A stretch of 64,000 nt of DNA from Luteimonas sp. J29 (GTDB lineage Bacteria; Pseudomonadota; Gammaproteobacteria; Xanthomonadales; Xanthomonadaceae). Both the position numbers and the translations under genes were made by a program. This document shows, piece by piece, positions 18,444 to 28,436 of this stretch (positions are counted from its first letter, which is position 1; each line of letters begins with the position of its first letter). Where the stretch lies: assembly GCF_000472505.1 (NCBI RefSeq), contig NZ_AWZR01000001.1:363693-427692 (forward strand). The letters are read 5' to 3'. The notes under the pieces were generated by a model. It had not been told where the DNA came from. It searched no databases and saw only the letters and a list, made by a program, of their open reading frames with translations.

Positions 18444-19091
18444 TCAGTCCACGGCGGCCGCGTCCAGCAACGGGGCCAGCGCCGGCCAGACGTGATCGAG
18501 CAGGCGGCCCTGGACCTGGGCGGTCGGGTGCAGGTTGTCGTCCTGGAAGGCCGTGCGGTCGAGGGCGATCGGCTCGAGCAGGAACGGCACCAGGCCGGTG
18601 TCGAACAGCGCGGCGAGCTCGCGGTAGTTGCGTTCGAAACCGCGCGTGTAGTCCTCGCCCAGATTGGGCGGCATGCGCATGCCGACCAGCAGGACCCGGG
18701 CGCCGGCATGCTTCGAGGCGCCGATCATGCGGGCCAGGTTGCGCCGCGCCTCGCGCAGCGGCAGGCCGCGCAGCCCGTCGTTGGCGCCGAGCGCGATCAC
18801 CACCACGTCCGGTCGGTGGCGCAGCAGCTCGCCGACGATGCGCGAGGCCCCGCCGGCCGTGGTCTCGCCGCTGATGCTGGCGTTGACCACGCGCCAGCCG
18901 GGCTTCTCGCGCGCCAGCCGCTCGCCGAGCAGCGAGACCCAGCCCTCGTGCGCGGCCATGCCGTAGCCGGCCGAGAGCGAATCGCCCATCACCAGCACCG
19001 TGCGCTGCGTCGCCGCCGGCGGCGCGGCCTGCGGCTGCGCGACGGCAGGCAGCAGCGCCAGCAGCAGCAACAAACTCATGGCCCATTGCAT
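18444..19091 (-). CDS. tesA: Periplasmic acyl-CoA thioesterase/lysophospholipase L1 (TesA)
   Basis: SGNH/GDSL hydrolase of about 215 residues with an N-terminal signal peptide. Block I is VMGDSLSAGYG with nucleophile Ser38, the GxND block is ALGANDGLRG, and the Asp-His pair lies in DDNLHP. E. coli TesA cleaves acyl thioesters and lysophospholipids in the periplasm. As in E. coli, the gene is divergent from a YbbA/YbbP-type ABC pair, which supports the call. Met19091 and Met19079 are both possible starts; neither has a clear Shine-Dalgarno sequence. Confidence 0.92.
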   Translation of the reverse strand: MQWAMSLLLLLALLPAVAQPQAAPPAATQRTVLVMGDSLSAGYGMAAHEGWVSLLGERLAREKPGWRVVNASISGETTAGGASRIVGELLRHRPDVVVIALGANDGLRGLPLREARRNLARMIGASKHAGARVLLVGMRMPPNLGEDYTRGFERNYRELAALFDTGLVPFLLEPIALDRTAFQDDNLHPTAQVQGRLLDHVWPALAPLLDAAAVD

Positions 19092-19257
19092 CGGCCGGGC
19101 CCAGCCGCCATAAGGACATCCGCGGGGCCGGACGCCGGCCCCGCGCCCATGCGGGCGGGACGGCTGCGGAACGCCGCGTCGTCGGTTGGCCTGATGCATC
19201 GATCGATCCTCGCTCGTGGTGCGCCCTGCGCCTGCGATCCACGATAACCAATCCGGA

Positions 19258-19995
<738 letters not shown>

Positions 19996-19999
19996 TCCG

Positions 20000-22504
20000 A
20001 TGCGCACGCTGACCCTGGCCTGGCGGCAGCTGCGCCGCGACCTCGCCGCCGGCGACATCCGGATCCTGTTCGCCGCGCTGGTGCTGGCGGTGGTGGCGGT
20101 GACGTCGGTCGGCTTCGTCACCGACCGCGCCGCGCGCGCGCTGGCGATGGAGGCCAACCGCCTGCTCGGCGGCGACGCGCTGGTGCGCAGCGATGCGCCG
20201 GTCGCCGGGCCGATCGACGAGGCCGCCAACGACCCGGCGCTGCGCCGCACGCGGACGGTGGAACTCGACAGCATGATCCGCGTGGGCAACGGCGCCGACG
20301 CGCAGCTGCGCCTGGGCGACCTGCGCGCGCTGGACGCAGGGTTCCCGCTGCGCGGCGCGTTCCGGATCGTGGGCCGCGACGGGGTGGAACGCGATGCGGC
20401 CACCATACCGGCGCCCGGCACGCTCTGGCTCAGCCGGGCCGGTGCCGACGCGCTCGGTGCGCGCATCGGCGACCGCGTCGGCATCGGCAGCCGCGAGTTC
20501 GAGCTCGCCGCGCTGGTGGTCCAGGAACCCGATGCCGCGATCGACTACTTCAACGTCGCGCCCAAGGCCTTCCTCAACCTCGCCGACCTGCCGTCCACCG
20601 GCCTGGTGCAGGAAGGCAGCCGGCTGCGCTACCGGCTGGTGGTGGCGGGCGACGCGGCCGCGGTCGAACGCTTCACCGCGGTGGCGCGCGACAATCTCGG
20701 CCGCGGACAGCGGATCGAGACGATCGGCGACGCGCGGCCGGAAGTACGTTCGGCGCTCGACCGCGGCGGGCGCTTCCTCGGCCTGGCCGCGCTGGTGTCG
20801 GTGGTGCTGGCGGCGGTGGCGGTGGCCATGGCCGCGCGCCGCCACAGCGAGCGCCACCTGTCGGGCGCGGCGGTGATGCGCTGCCTGGGCGCGCAGCAGC
20901 GCACCCTGGTCGGGATCCACGTCGGCGAACTGCTGCTGCTGGGCCTGGCCGCGTGCACCTTGGGCGTGGCGATCGCGTTCGCGCTGCAGTGGTCGGTGGC
21001 CGGCTGGCTGGCGCAGGCGCTCAAGGTGGAGATCCCCCCGGCGGGCATCTGGCCGGCGCTGCGCGGCTACGGCGTCGGCCTGGTGGTGCTGCTGGCGTTC
21101 GGCGCGCCACCGGTACTGGCGCTGCGCAGGGTGCCGGCGTTGCGGGTGCTGCGTCGCGACCTCGACGGCAGCGAGCCCTCGGCCTGGGCCGTCGCGCTGG
21201 CCGGGATGGGCGGTCTCGCCGCGCTGCTGTGGTGGCAGGCCGGCTCGGCCACGCTGGCGGTGGCGATGCTGGCCGGGATCGCGCTCACCCTGGCGGCGCT
21301 GGCGCTCATCGCCTGGCTGCTGATCCTGGTCGTGCGCCGCCTGCGCGCCCGCCTGCGCGGGGCGTTGCGCTACGGCCTGGCCAACGTCAGCCGGCGCGCC
21401 GGCGCAAGCATCGCACAGGTGTCCGCACTGGGGCTGGGGCTGATGGCGTTGCTGCTGCTCACCTTCGTGCGCACCGACCTGCTCGACCGCTGGCAGCTGG
21501 CGCTGGGGCAGGACGCGCCCAACCGCTTCATCATCAACGTGCAGGCCGACCAGATCGCCCCGGTGCGCGACTTCGTCGCCGGGCGCGGCATCCCCGAGCC
21601 GGTGCTGTTCCCGATGGTCCGCGCGCGCCTGGTCGAACGCAACGGCGAGCCGGTGCGCGGCGAGGACTATGGCGACGACGTCCAGGCCCGGCGCCGCGCC
21701 GAGCGCGAGTTCAACCTGTCGATGGCGCAGGCGCTGCGCGACGACAACAAGGTCGTGGCCGGCACGTTCTGGAACGGCAGGCCGTCCGCTCCCGAGCTGT
21801 CGGTGGAGGAGAACTTCGCCAGGGGCCTGGGCTGGCAGCTGGGCGACCGGATCGCGTTCGACATCGCCGGGCGCCGCTTCGAGGCACCGATCACCAGCCT
21901 GCGCAGCGTGGAGTGGGAGAGCTTCCAGCCCAATTTCTTCGTGCTCGCCTCGCCGGGTGCGCTCGACGGCTATCCCGCCAGCCACATCACCGCGGTGCAG
22001 GTGCCGGCCGGCGATGCGCGCTTTACCGCCGAGCTGGTGCAGGCGTTCCCGAACCTGTCGGTGATCGACGTCGACGCGGTGCTGGCCCAGGTGCGTGCGA
22101 CCGCCGACCAGGTGTCGACCGTGGTGCAGGTGGTGTTCTGGTTCTCGCTGCTGGCCGGCGTGCTGGTGCTGCTGGCGGCGGTGAGCGCCAGCCAGGACGA
22201 GCGCCTGCTCGAGGGCGGGGTGATGCGCGCCCTGGGCGGCAGCCGCGGGCAGCTGCGGATGGCGCAGGTGTCGGAGTTCGCGGCCATCGGCCTGCTCGCC
22301 GGGCTGGTGGCGACGGTCGCCGCCTCGGTGCTGTCCGGCGTGGTCGCGACCCGGGTGTTCGACCTGCCCTGGCGCCAGGACTGGATGCTGGCCGCCGTCG
22401 GCTGCGCGATCGGCGTGGCGGTGACCCTGGCCGCCGGGCTGTTCGCCACCCGCCGGGTGCTGGACGCGCCGCCTTCGGCGACGCTGCGCGAACTGCAGGG
22501 CTGA
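20000..22504 (+). CDS. ABC transporter permease, FtsX/YbbP-like
   Basis: Inner-membrane permease of 834 residues with two FtsX-type membrane domains, one near each half (about 270-400 and 700-830), plus extra central helices, as in YbbP. It starts MRTLTLAWRQLRRDL and ends with the usual ATLRELQG tail. Together with the preceding ATPase it forms a YbbAP-type transporter, possibly coupled to the neighbouring thioesterase TesA in envelope lipid or small-molecule traffic. The substrate is unknown. Confidence 0.9.
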   Translation: MRTLTLAWRQLRRDLAAGDIRILFAALVLAVVAVTSVGFVTDRAARALAMEANRLLGGDALVRSDAPVAGPIDEAANDPALRRTRTVELDSMIRVGNGADAQLRLGDLRALDAGFPLRGAFRIVGRDGVERDAATIPAPGTLWLSRAGADALGARIGDRVGIGSREFELAALVVQEPDAAIDYFNVAPKAFLNLADLPSTGLVQEGSRLRYRLVVAGDAAAVERFTAVARDNLGRGQRIETIGDARPEVRSALDRGGRFLGLAALVSVVLAAVAVAMAARRHSERHLSGAAVMRCLGAQQRTLVGIHVGELLLLGLAACTLGVAIAFALQWSVAGWLAQALKVEIPPAGIWPALRGYGVGLVVLLAFGAPPVLALRRVPALRVLRRDLDGSEPSAWAVALAGMGGLAALLWWQAGSATLAVAMLAGIALTLAALALIAWLLILVVRRLRARLRGALRYGLANVSRRAGASIAQVSALGLGLMALLLLTFVRTDLLDRWQLALGQDAPNRFIINVQADQIAPVRDFVAGRGIPEPVLFPMVRARLVERNGEPVRGEDYGDDVQARRRAEREFNLSMAQALRDDNKVVAGTFWNGRPSAPELSVEENFARGLGWQLGDRIAFDIAGRRFEAPITSLRSVEWESFQPNFFVLASPGALDGYPASHITAVQVPAGDARFTAELVQAFPNLSVIDVDAVLAQVRATADQVSTVVQVVFWFSLLAGVLVLLAAVSASQDERLLEGGVMRALGGSRGQLRMAQVSEFAAIGLLAGLVATVAASVLSGVVATRVFDLPWRQDWMLAAVGCAIGVAVTLAAGLFATRRVLDAPPSATLRELQG

Positions 22505-22514
22505 GGAGGGCGCC

Positions 22515-22745
22515 ATGGCCGAAACGACGTTCGAACTCGAGGGCGACCACGTCGAACTCAACCAGCTGCTGAAGCTGTGCGGCGTGGTCGACAGCGGAGG
22601 CGCCGGCAAGGCGCTCGTGGCCAGCGGCGCCGTGCGCGTCGATGGCGCCGTGGAGCTGCGCAAGACCTGCAAGATCCGCGCGGGCCAGGTGGTGGAGGCG
22701 CAGGGCCTGCGCATCCACGTCGCCGCCCCGCCCGATTCCCCGTAG
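22515..22745 (+). CDS. S4-domain RNA-binding protein (YbcJ-like)
   Basis: Small protein of 76 residues with a single S4 RNA-binding fold: ELNQLLKLCGVVDSGGAGKA, then ASGAVRVDG and the basic RKTCKIRAGQVV. YbcJ-type proteins are thought to bind structured RNA. It starts 10 nt after the permease stop with GAGGAG upstream. Its TAG stop codon is the TAG of a GTAGGAGC repeat that begins at 22742, so the C-terminus appears to be set by a repeat. Confidence 0.88.
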   Translation: MAETTFELEGDHVELNQLLKLCGVVDSGGAGKALVASGAVRVDGAVELRKTCKIRAGQVVEAQGLRIHVAAPPDSP

Positions 22746-22765
22746 GAGCGGCTTCAGCCGCGACC
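22742..22765 (+). repeat. GTAGGAGC-type interspersed repeat, copy A
   Basis: A 24-nt element beginning GTAGGAGCGGCTTC and ending GCCGCGACC, with an imperfect GCGGCTTCAGCCGC palindrome inside. Its first bases include the stop codon of the S4 gene. Copies B and C lie inverted further down the same gap. Confidence 0.8.
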
Positions 22766-22849
22766 ACAGACCCTCGCCCCCCAGCCCCGGCCGACACGCC
22801 CTTCGCCGTCCAGGCCGCGCACGGCAAGCTCAGCCGCCGGGGCGCAACG

Positions 22850-22966
22850 GGTCGCGGCTGAAGCCGCTCCTACGGGGGGCGGCCGTGCGTGGCGCGGGGG
22901 CGGGCGGTCCCGGGCCAAGGGGCCCGGGATGCGGGGTTTCCTGGTCGCGGCTGAAGCCGCTCCTAC
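22850..22966 (-). repeat. GTAGGAGC-type repeats, copies B and C
   Basis: Two inverted copies relative to copy A, at about 22850-22873 and 22943-22966, each reading GTCGCGGCTGAAGCC then GCTCCTAC on the plus strand. With copy A they fill the 257-nt gap between the convergent S4 and fabB genes. Such arrays can fold into long hairpins and act as terminators for both sides. I see no coding sequence in the gap. Confidence 0.8.
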
Positions 22967-23002
22967 GGGGGGGCGCCGTGCGTGGCGCGGGTGCTTGCCC
23001 GC

Positions 23003-24235
23003 TCAGCCTTCCCAGCGGCGCAGCACCAGGCTGGCGTTGGTGCCGCCGAAGCCGAAGCTGTTGGATAGCACGGTGCGCAGGGCGGCGTCGCGGCTTTCGC
23101 GCACCAGCGGCAGGTCGGCGGCTTCCGGGTCGACGGTGTCGACGTTGATCGAGCCGGCGATGAAGCCCTCCTGCAGCATCAGCAGGCAGAAGATCGCCTC
23201 GTGCACGCTGGTCGCGCCCAGCGAATGGCCGGTGAGCGACTTGGTCGAGGAGAACGGCGGCACCGCGTCGCCGAACACGGCGCGCATCGCGCGCAGTTCG
23301 GCCACGTCGCCGACCGGGGTCGAGGTGCCGTGGGTGTTGACGTAGTCGATCCCGCCATCGAGGCCGTCGATCGCCGAGCGCATGCAGGCGATGGCGCCGT
23401 CGCCCGAGGGCGCGACCATGTCCTCGCCGTCCGAGCTCGCGCCGAAGCCGACCAGCTCGCCGAGGATGGTGGCGCCGCGTGCCTGCGCGTGGCCGAGCTC
23501 CTCGAGCACCAGCGCGCCGCCGCCGCCGGCGATGACGAAGCCGTCGCGGTCCACGTCGTAGGGGCGCGAGGCGCGCTCCGGCGTCGCGTTGTATCGGGTC
23601 GACAGCGCGCCCATGCCGTCGAACAGCATCGCCATGCCCCAGCTGACCTCTTCGCCGCCGCCGGCGAAGACCACGTCCTGCAGGCCGGCCTGGATCTGCT
23701 GCGCGGCGACGCCGATGCAGTGCGCCGAAGTGGCGCAGGCCGAGGAGATCGAGTAGTTCAGGCCCTTGATGCCGAACGCCGTGGCCAGGCAGGCCGACAC
23801 GGTCGAGCTCATCGTGCGCGTGACCTGGTACGGGCCGACCCGGCGGATGCCGCGTTCGCGCAGGGTGTCGGCCGATTCGATCTGGTTGGTCGGCGAGCCA
23901 CCGCCCGAACCCATGATCAGGCCGGTGCGCGGATTCGAGACCTGGTCTTCGCCCAGGCCCGACTGCGCGATCGCGTCGCGCAGCGCCACGTAGGCGTAGG
24001 CCGCCGCGTCGCCCATGAAGCGGCGCAGCTTGCGGTCGATCTGCGCCTCGAGGTCGATCCGGGGCACGCCCGAGACCTGGCTGCGCAGGCCGCGGTCGGC
24101 GAACGCCTGGTCGAAGGCGATGCCGCTGCGGCCTTGGCGCAGCGCCGCGGAGACCGTGGCCAGGTCGTTGCCGATGCACGAGACGATGCCGGCCCCCGTG
24201 ACCACCACGCGGCGCGGGCCAAGCGCGAGGCTCAT
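23003..24235 (-). CDS. fabB: 3-oxoacyl-ACP synthase I (FabB)
   Basis: Condensing enzyme of 410 residues that elongates unsaturated fatty acids. The Cys-His-His triad is visible: Cys167 in [10 protein letters not shown], His302 in [11 protein letters not shown] and His337 in [10 protein letters not shown]. Its ATG overlaps the fabA stop by 4 nt, so the pair is translationally coupled. The fabA-fabB pairing is the normal arrangement for anaerobic-type unsaturated fatty acid synthesis in gamma-proteobacteria. Confidence 0.97.
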   Translation of the reverse strand: MSLALGPRRVVVTGAGIVSCIGNDLATVSAALRQGRSGIAFDQAFADRGLRSQVSGVPRIDLEAQIDRKLRRFMGDAAAYAYVALRDAIAQSGLGEDQVSNPRTGLIMGSGGGSPTNQIESADTLRERGIRRVGPYQVTRTMSSTVSACLATAFGIKGLNYSISSACATSAHCIGVAAQQIQAGLQDVVFAGGGEEVSWGMAMLFDGMGALSTRYNATPERASRPYDVDRDGFVIAGGGGALVLEELGHAQARGATILGELVGFGASSDGEDMVAPSGDGAIACMRSAIDGLDGGIDYVNTHGTSTPVGDVAELRAMRAVFGDAVPPFSSTKSLTGHSLGATSVHEAIFCLLMLQEGFIAGSINVDTVDPEAADLPLVRESRDAALRTVLSNSFGFGGTNASLVLRRWEG

Positions 24236-24741
24236 GCGTCGCCCTCCCGCTGGAACAGGCCCACGCGCAGGTCGGAGGCGGTGTAGATCTCGTTGCCGTC
24301 GCAGTACATGCGCGCATCGGCGATGGCCATGATGAGCTTGCGCTTGATCAGGCGCTTGATGTCGACCTCGTAGCGCACCAGCTTCGCGGCCGGGCCGACC
24401 TCGCCGGTGAACTTGACCTCGCCCGCGCCGAGCGCGCGGCCGCGGCCGGGCAGCTGCTGCCAGGTGAGGAAGAAGCCGACCAGCTGCCACATCGCGTCCA
24501 GTCCGAGGCAGCCAGGCATCACCGGATCGCCGGCGAAGTGGCACTTGAAGAACCACAGGTCGGGGTGGATGTCGAGTTCGGCCTCGACCCGGCCCAGGCC
24601 GTGGGCGCCGCCGTCGTCGTCGATGTGGGTGATGCGGTCGAACATCAGCATCGGCGGCAGCGGCAGGCGGCCGCTGCCGGGCGCGAACAGCTTGCCCTCG
24701 CCGGAGGCGATCAGTTGTTCGTAGCTGAACGAGTCCTTCAT
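24232..24741 (-). CDS. fabA: 3-hydroxydecanoyl-ACP dehydratase/isomerase (FabA)
   Basis: Bifunctional dehydratase/isomerase of 169 residues that introduces the cis double bond in fatty acid synthesis. The signature [20 protein letters not shown] carries the active-site His68 and Asp82. The start at 24741 ([10 protein letters not shown]) aligns with E. coli FabA; an upstream GTG at 24759 would add six residues, and the GAGGA signal lies just between them. Followed by fabB with a 4-nt overlap. Confidence 0.97.
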   Translation of the reverse strand: MKDSFSYEQLIASGEGKLFAPGSGRLPLPPMLMFDRITHIDDDGGAHGLGRVEAELDIHPDLWFFKCHFAGDPVMPGCLGLDAMWQLVGFFLTWQQLPGRGRALGAGEVKFTGEVGPAAKLVRYEVDIKRLIKRKLIMAIADARMYCDGNEIYTASDLRVGLFQREGDA

Positions 24742-24889
24742 CGGCGCGGCGGTCCTCACTCTGCGGGACCGCGAAGTATCGCGGAAACGCGGGCGCGATG
24801 CCGCACGTGGCGGTGGGTCAAAGCGTCCAACGGGCGCCCGTTGCGACCAAAGTCGGGCCTCGCCGGCACGCCACTGCGCGGCGGCGGCC

Positions 24890-25147
24890 TCAGTCCACTT
24901 CCTCCAGCCCGGCGCCGAAGCGGCGGCCGTGCCCGCGCTCGTCGCTCACCCGCAGGACCTCCGCCCGGTCCAGGTCGGGTGCGCCGTACACGGCGCAGAC
25001 CACCGTGCCGTCGCGGCGCCCGAGCGCGTGCAGTCGGTAGCGCGACTGACCGCTGCCGGTCTCGGGCGGGTAGTGGCGCGGGGGCTCGCTGCCCTCCAGG
25101 TCCAGTTCGCTGTTGTCGATCGTGCCGCCCACGAACAATGCCCGCAT
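24890..25147 (-). CDS. Small hypothetical protein
   Basis: 85-residue protein I cannot assign. It reads [19 protein letters not shown] at the start and has a Tyr/Arg-rich middle ([19 protein letters not shown]). There is no signal peptide, membrane helix or known motif. It is supported as a gene by GGGAGGA 5 nt before the ATG and by strong G/C third-position bias in this frame. It is divergent from rsmC. Confidence 0.72.
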   Translation of the reverse strand: MRALFVGGTIDNSELDLEGSEPPRHYPPETGSGQSRYRLHALGRRDGTVVCAVYGAPDLDRAEVLRVSDERGHGRRFGAGLEEVD

Positions 25148-25280
25148 GCCGTCCTCCCGTGGCTGGAATCCTGATGGAACCGCAAGCGTGCCCGCACCGG
25201 CGTCCTTGCCGGGTCAAGGCGGCGGGGAGGCTTTGCGCCCGCACGGCTAGAATCCGGGACCCGCCGCGACCCGTGCCCCG

Positions 25281-26303
25281 ATGCCAGACCCGGCCCTCGA
25301 CGCCCTAATGCAGCCCTTCGCCGACCGGCGCCTGGACTGGCCGGAGGCGGGCGCCCTGTTCCTGCGCGCGCGCGAGGGCGCGGCCCTGCATGCGTGGGCG
25401 CCACGCGACCGCGTGGTCTGCGAGCAGTCGTTCCGGCCCGCGTACGACGCCCTGCAGCGGGCGGGCTTCGAGGCGCGGGTCGAGGGGACGGACGCGTTCC
25501 CGCTGGTGCTGGTCCTGCCGCCGCGCCAGCGCGACGAGGCGCGGGCCCTGTTCGCCCGGGCGCTCGCCCGTACCGCGCCGGGCGGCCGGGTGGTGGCGGC
25601 CATGGCCAATGAAGCCGGGGCCCGTTCCGGGCAGGCCGACTTCGAGGCCCTGCTGGGGCCGGCGCAGTCGATGAGCAAGCACAGGTGCCGCGTGTTCTGG
25701 GCCGGCACGGGCCGGGCCGATGCCGCCCTCGCCGAGGCCTGGCGCGGGCTGGACGCGCCGCGGCCGATCCTGGAGGGCCGCTGCACCAGCCGCCCGGGCG
25801 TATTCGCCTGGGACCGGGTGGACCCGGCCTCGGCGCTGCTGGCCCGGCACCTGCCCGGCACCCTGTCGGGGCACGGCGCCGACCTGGGCGCCGGCTGGGG
25901 GTTCCTGTCCGACTGCGTGCTGGCCCGCTGCCCAGGGGTCGGGGCGCTGGACGTGGTGGAGGCCGAAGCGCGCGCGCTCGACTGCGCCCGCGCGAACCTC
26001 GCCGGGCACGCACCGCGGGTCGCGCTCGAGTTCTTCTGGCACGACGTCACCACCGGGCTGCCGCGCCGCTACGACTTCATCGTCACCAACCCGCCGTTCC
26101 ATGCCCTGCGCGGCGAGCCGCGTCCCGACATCGGCTGCGCCTTCATCGCCGCGGCCGCCGCGGCGCTGCGTCCGGGGGGGCAGCTGTGGCTGGTGGCCAA
26201 CCGCCAGCTGCCGTACGAGCAGGCGCTGGCGTCGGGGTTCGCGCAGGTGGACGAGGTGGCGCGCGCGGACGGTTACAAGGTGGTACGGGCGGTGAAGGGA
26301 TGA
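25281..26303 (+). CDS. rsmC: 16S rRNA (guanine-1207-N2)-methyltransferase RsmC
   Basis: SAM-dependent rRNA methyltransferase of 340 residues with the duplicated architecture of RsmC: a degenerate N-terminal domain and a catalytic C-terminal one (from about 170). The SAM loop GADLGAGWGFLSD and the base-flipping motif VTNPPFH are present. It modifies G1207 in the 30S subunit. A TAGAAT box at 25248-25253 is a likely -10 element. The neighbour RsuA modifies the same rRNA, which supports the call. Confidence 0.88.
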   Translation: MPDPALDALMQPFADRRLDWPEAGALFLRAREGAALHAWAPRDRVVCEQSFRPAYDALQRAGFEARVEGTDAFPLVLVLPPRQRDEARALFARALARTAPGGRVVAAMANEAGARSGQADFEALLGPAQSMSKHRCRVFWAGTGRADAALAEAWRGLDAPRPILEGRCTSRPGVFAWDRVDPASALLARHLPGTLSGHGADLGAGWGFLSDCVLARCPGVGALDVVEAEARALDCARANLAGHAPRVALEFFWHDVTTGLPRRYDFIVTNPPFHALRGEPRPDIGCAFIAAAAAALRPGGQLWLVANRQLPYEQALASGFAQVDEVARADGYKVVRAVKG

Positions 26304-26391
26304 CCGGCATCCGCGCCACGGACGCATGTCCCCGGGGCGCTGCACGCGGGCGCCGGCCCGCGCCGCGCTTCCGCGCGCGGGGAGGCGGGCC

Positions 26392-27102
26392 ATGAAGCTG
26401 CTCCGCCTGCTGGCCAACCTCGGCTATGGCAGCCGCCGCGAGGTGCTGGCGATGTTCCGCGAGGGCCGCGTCACCGACGCCGACGGCGAGGTGCTGTACG
26501 CCGACGACCGGGTCGAGCACGCGCGGGTACGCCTGGACGGCGAGCCGCTGGACCCGGCCCCGGGCATGGTGCTGATGCTGCACAAGCCGGTCGGGCACAC
26601 CTGTTCGACGAAGGACGCCGGCCGCCTGGTCTACGACCTGCTGCCGCCGCGCTTCCGCCTGCGCAATCCGGTGCTGTCGACCGTCGGCCGCCTCGACCGC
26701 GACACCAGCGGCCTGCTGCTGATGACCGACGACGGCCAGCTGCTGCACCGGATCATCTCGCCCAGGTCCAACCTGCCCAAGACCTACGAGGCCGAACTGG
26801 CCGCGCCGCTGCGCGGCGACGAGGCGGCACTGTTCGCCAGCGGCACCCTGGTGCTCGAGTCCGAGGACACGCCGCTGCGGCCGGCCGTGCTCGAAGCGAT
26901 CGCGCCCACCCGCGCGCGGCTGACCGTCACCGAGGGCCGCTACCACCAGGTGCGGCGGATGTTCGCCGCGGTCGGCAACCACGTGCAGGCGCTGCACCGC
27001 AGCCGCATCGGCGGCCTCGACCTGGGCGACCTCGCGCCGGGCCAGTGGCGGCTGCTCGAGGCCGGCGACCTTGCGCGCCTGTTCGGCGCGGAGCACGCAT
27101 GA
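26392..27102 (+). CDS. rsuA: 16S rRNA pseudouridine(516) synthase RsuA
   Basis: Pseudouridine synthase of 236 residues: an N-terminal S4 domain (LLRLLANLGYGSRREV, 1-60) and a catalytic domain with VGRLDRDTSGLLL containing the essential Asp. EGRYHQVRRMFAAVGN is the RsuA/RluB/E/F signature. GGGGAGG precedes the ATG. Its stop overlaps the start of the HAD gene (ATGA). RsuA is preferred over RluE/RluF because of length and S4 domain. Confidence 0.9.
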   Translation: MKLLRLLANLGYGSRREVLAMFREGRVTDADGEVLYADDRVEHARVRLDGEPLDPAPGMVLMLHKPVGHTCSTKDAGRLVYDLLPPRFRLRNPVLSTVGRLDRDTSGLLLMTDDGQLLHRIISPRSNLPKTYEAELAAPLRGDEAALFASGTLVLESEDTPLRPAVLEAIAPTRARLTVTEGRYHQVRRMFAAVGNHVQALHRSRIGGLDLGDLAPGQWRLLEAGDLARLFGAEHA

Positions 27103-27809
27103 GCCGCGCCGCGCCGCTGCCGTTCGCGCCCGCGGCGGTGGTGTTCGACATGGACGGGCTGATGCTCGACAGCGAACGCGCGATCACCGACTGCATGGTC
27201 CGCGCCGCGCAAGAGGCGGGGCACGCACTGCCGCCGTCGCTGTGGCTGGAGCTGGTGGGCACGGCCGAGGACGCCTGCCGCGAGCGCCTGGCCGGCCTGC
27301 TCGGCGCGGACGCCGCCGACGCGCTGCTGGCGCGGGTGGACGTGCTGTACGACGCGGTGGTCGATGCCGGCGTGCCGCACCGGCCGGGCGTCGTGGCGCT
27401 GCTCGACTGGCTGGACCGGCACGGACTTGCGCGCGCGGTGGCGACCTCCACCCGGCGCCCGCTGGCGCTGCGTAAGCTGCGCCTGGCCGGGCTGCTCGAA
27501 CGGTTCCACGCCGTGTGCACCAGCAGCGACGTGGCCCGGCCCAAGCCGGCCCCGGACGTGTACCTGCTCGCCGCGCGCCGGCTCGGGGTCGCGCCGGAGC
27601 GCTGCCTGGTGCTGGAGGATTCGCCCACCGGGGTGCGCGCGGCGCTCGCCGCGGGGATGCTGCCGGTGCAGGTGCCCGACCTGCTGGCGCCGGACGAGGA
27701 GGTGCGCGCGTTGGGGCACCGGATCGTCGCCTCGCTGGACGAGGTGCGGGGGTTGCTGGAGGCGGTGGTGGCGGAGCGCCGCGGCGACGGCGCGTGCGCC
27801 CGGGACTGA
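27099..27809 (+). CDS. HAD-superfamily hydrolase (beta-phosphoglucomutase-like)
   Basis: Cytoplasmic phosphatase of 236 residues. Motif I is VVFDMDGLMLDSE (both catalytic Asp present), motif II ATSTRRP, motif III RPKPAPDVYL, motif IV VLEDSPTGVRAA. The cap insert is the helical type of the beta-phosphoglucomutase/phosphoglycolate phosphatase group; substrate unknown. Start overlaps rsuA by 4 nt. The TGA stop falls in a degenerate copy of the GTAGGAGC repeat (inverted, TGAAGCGGTTCCTG). Confidence 0.9.
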   Translation: MSRAAPLPFAPAAVVFDMDGLMLDSERAITDCMVRAAQEAGHALPPSLWLELVGTAEDACRERLAGLLGADAADALLARVDVLYDAVVDAGVPHRPGVVALLDWLDRHGLARAVATSTRRPLALRKLRLAGLLERFHAVCTSSDVARPKPAPDVYLLAARRLGVAPERCLVLEDSPTGVRAALAAGMLPVQVPDLLAPDEEVRALGHRIVASLDEVRGLLEAVVAERRGDGACARD

Positions 27810-27858
27810 AGCGGTTCCTGCGCCAGGGCAGGCGGGTCGCGGCCGAAGCCGCTCCTAC
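27807..27858 (-). repeat. GTAGGAGC-type repeats between convergent genes (copy D and a degenerate half)
   Basis: A good copy at 27835-27858 (plus strand GGTCGCGGCCGAAGCC then GCTCCTAC) and a degenerate one from 27807 (TGAAGCGGTTCCTG). The good copy supplies the TAG stop of the minus-strand DUF1415 gene (27855-27857). The degenerate one contains the TGA stop of the HAD gene. Confidence 0.72.
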
Positions 27859-28436
27859 GGTCCGGACGCCGGTCCGGGGTCGTCGTCGGCGAGCAGGCGC
27901 CGCCAGCCGTCGAAGCCGAGGGCGCGCACCCGCTCGATGTTGCGCTGGACGATCGCGTCCGGGTCCGGGAACGCCTCCACCGCGCGCGCCACGCTGTCCT
28001 CGCGCAGCAGGTGCAGGATCGGCCACGGCGCGCGGTTGGTGAGGTTCTCCACGTCGTCCGGGCCGGAGTCGGCGAACTGGTAGTCGGGATGGAAGCTGGC
28101 GACCTGGAGCACGCCGTCGAGTTCCATCGCCTCGAGCAGCGCATCGGCCTCGTCGAGGAAGTCGTTGAAGGCGAGGAACTCGCCGAGCACCAGCGGGTGC
28201 ACCAGCAGGGTGGTGTCGATGTCGCTGGCGGGCGTGTCGCGCAGCAGCGCCATCTCCTCGCCCAGCTGGGCGAGCAGGGCCTGCGGCGTGCTGGCATCGC
28301 TCACCACGATCCGCACCTGTCCCTTGGCATGCACGGCCTTGGCGAACGGGCACAGGTTGAGCCCGATCACGGCGCGTTCCAGCCAGCGCCGGACCCCGCG
28401 CTCGACCGCAGCCGGGTCGAAGGCGCCGTCAGTCAC
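27855..28436 (-). CDS. DUF1415 family protein
   Basis: Cytoplasmic protein of 193 residues of unknown function, recognised by ERAVIGLNLCPFAKAVHAKG near the N-terminus and VASFHPDYQFADSGPDDVEN around residue 115. It starts 8 nt inside the yajQ gene, so the two are coupled. The stop codon is inside an interspersed repeat. The conserved Cys and His residues hint at an enzyme, but no reaction is established. Confidence 0.87.
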   Translation of the reverse strand: MTDGAFDPAAVERGVRRWLERAVIGLNLCPFAKAVHAKGQVRIVVSDASTPQALLAQLGEEMALLRDTPASDIDTTLLVHPLVLGEFLAFNDFLDEADALLEAMELDGVLQVASFHPDYQFADSGPDDVENLTNRAPWPILHLLREDSVARAVEAFPDPDAIVQRNIERVRALGFDGWRRLLADDDPGPASGP

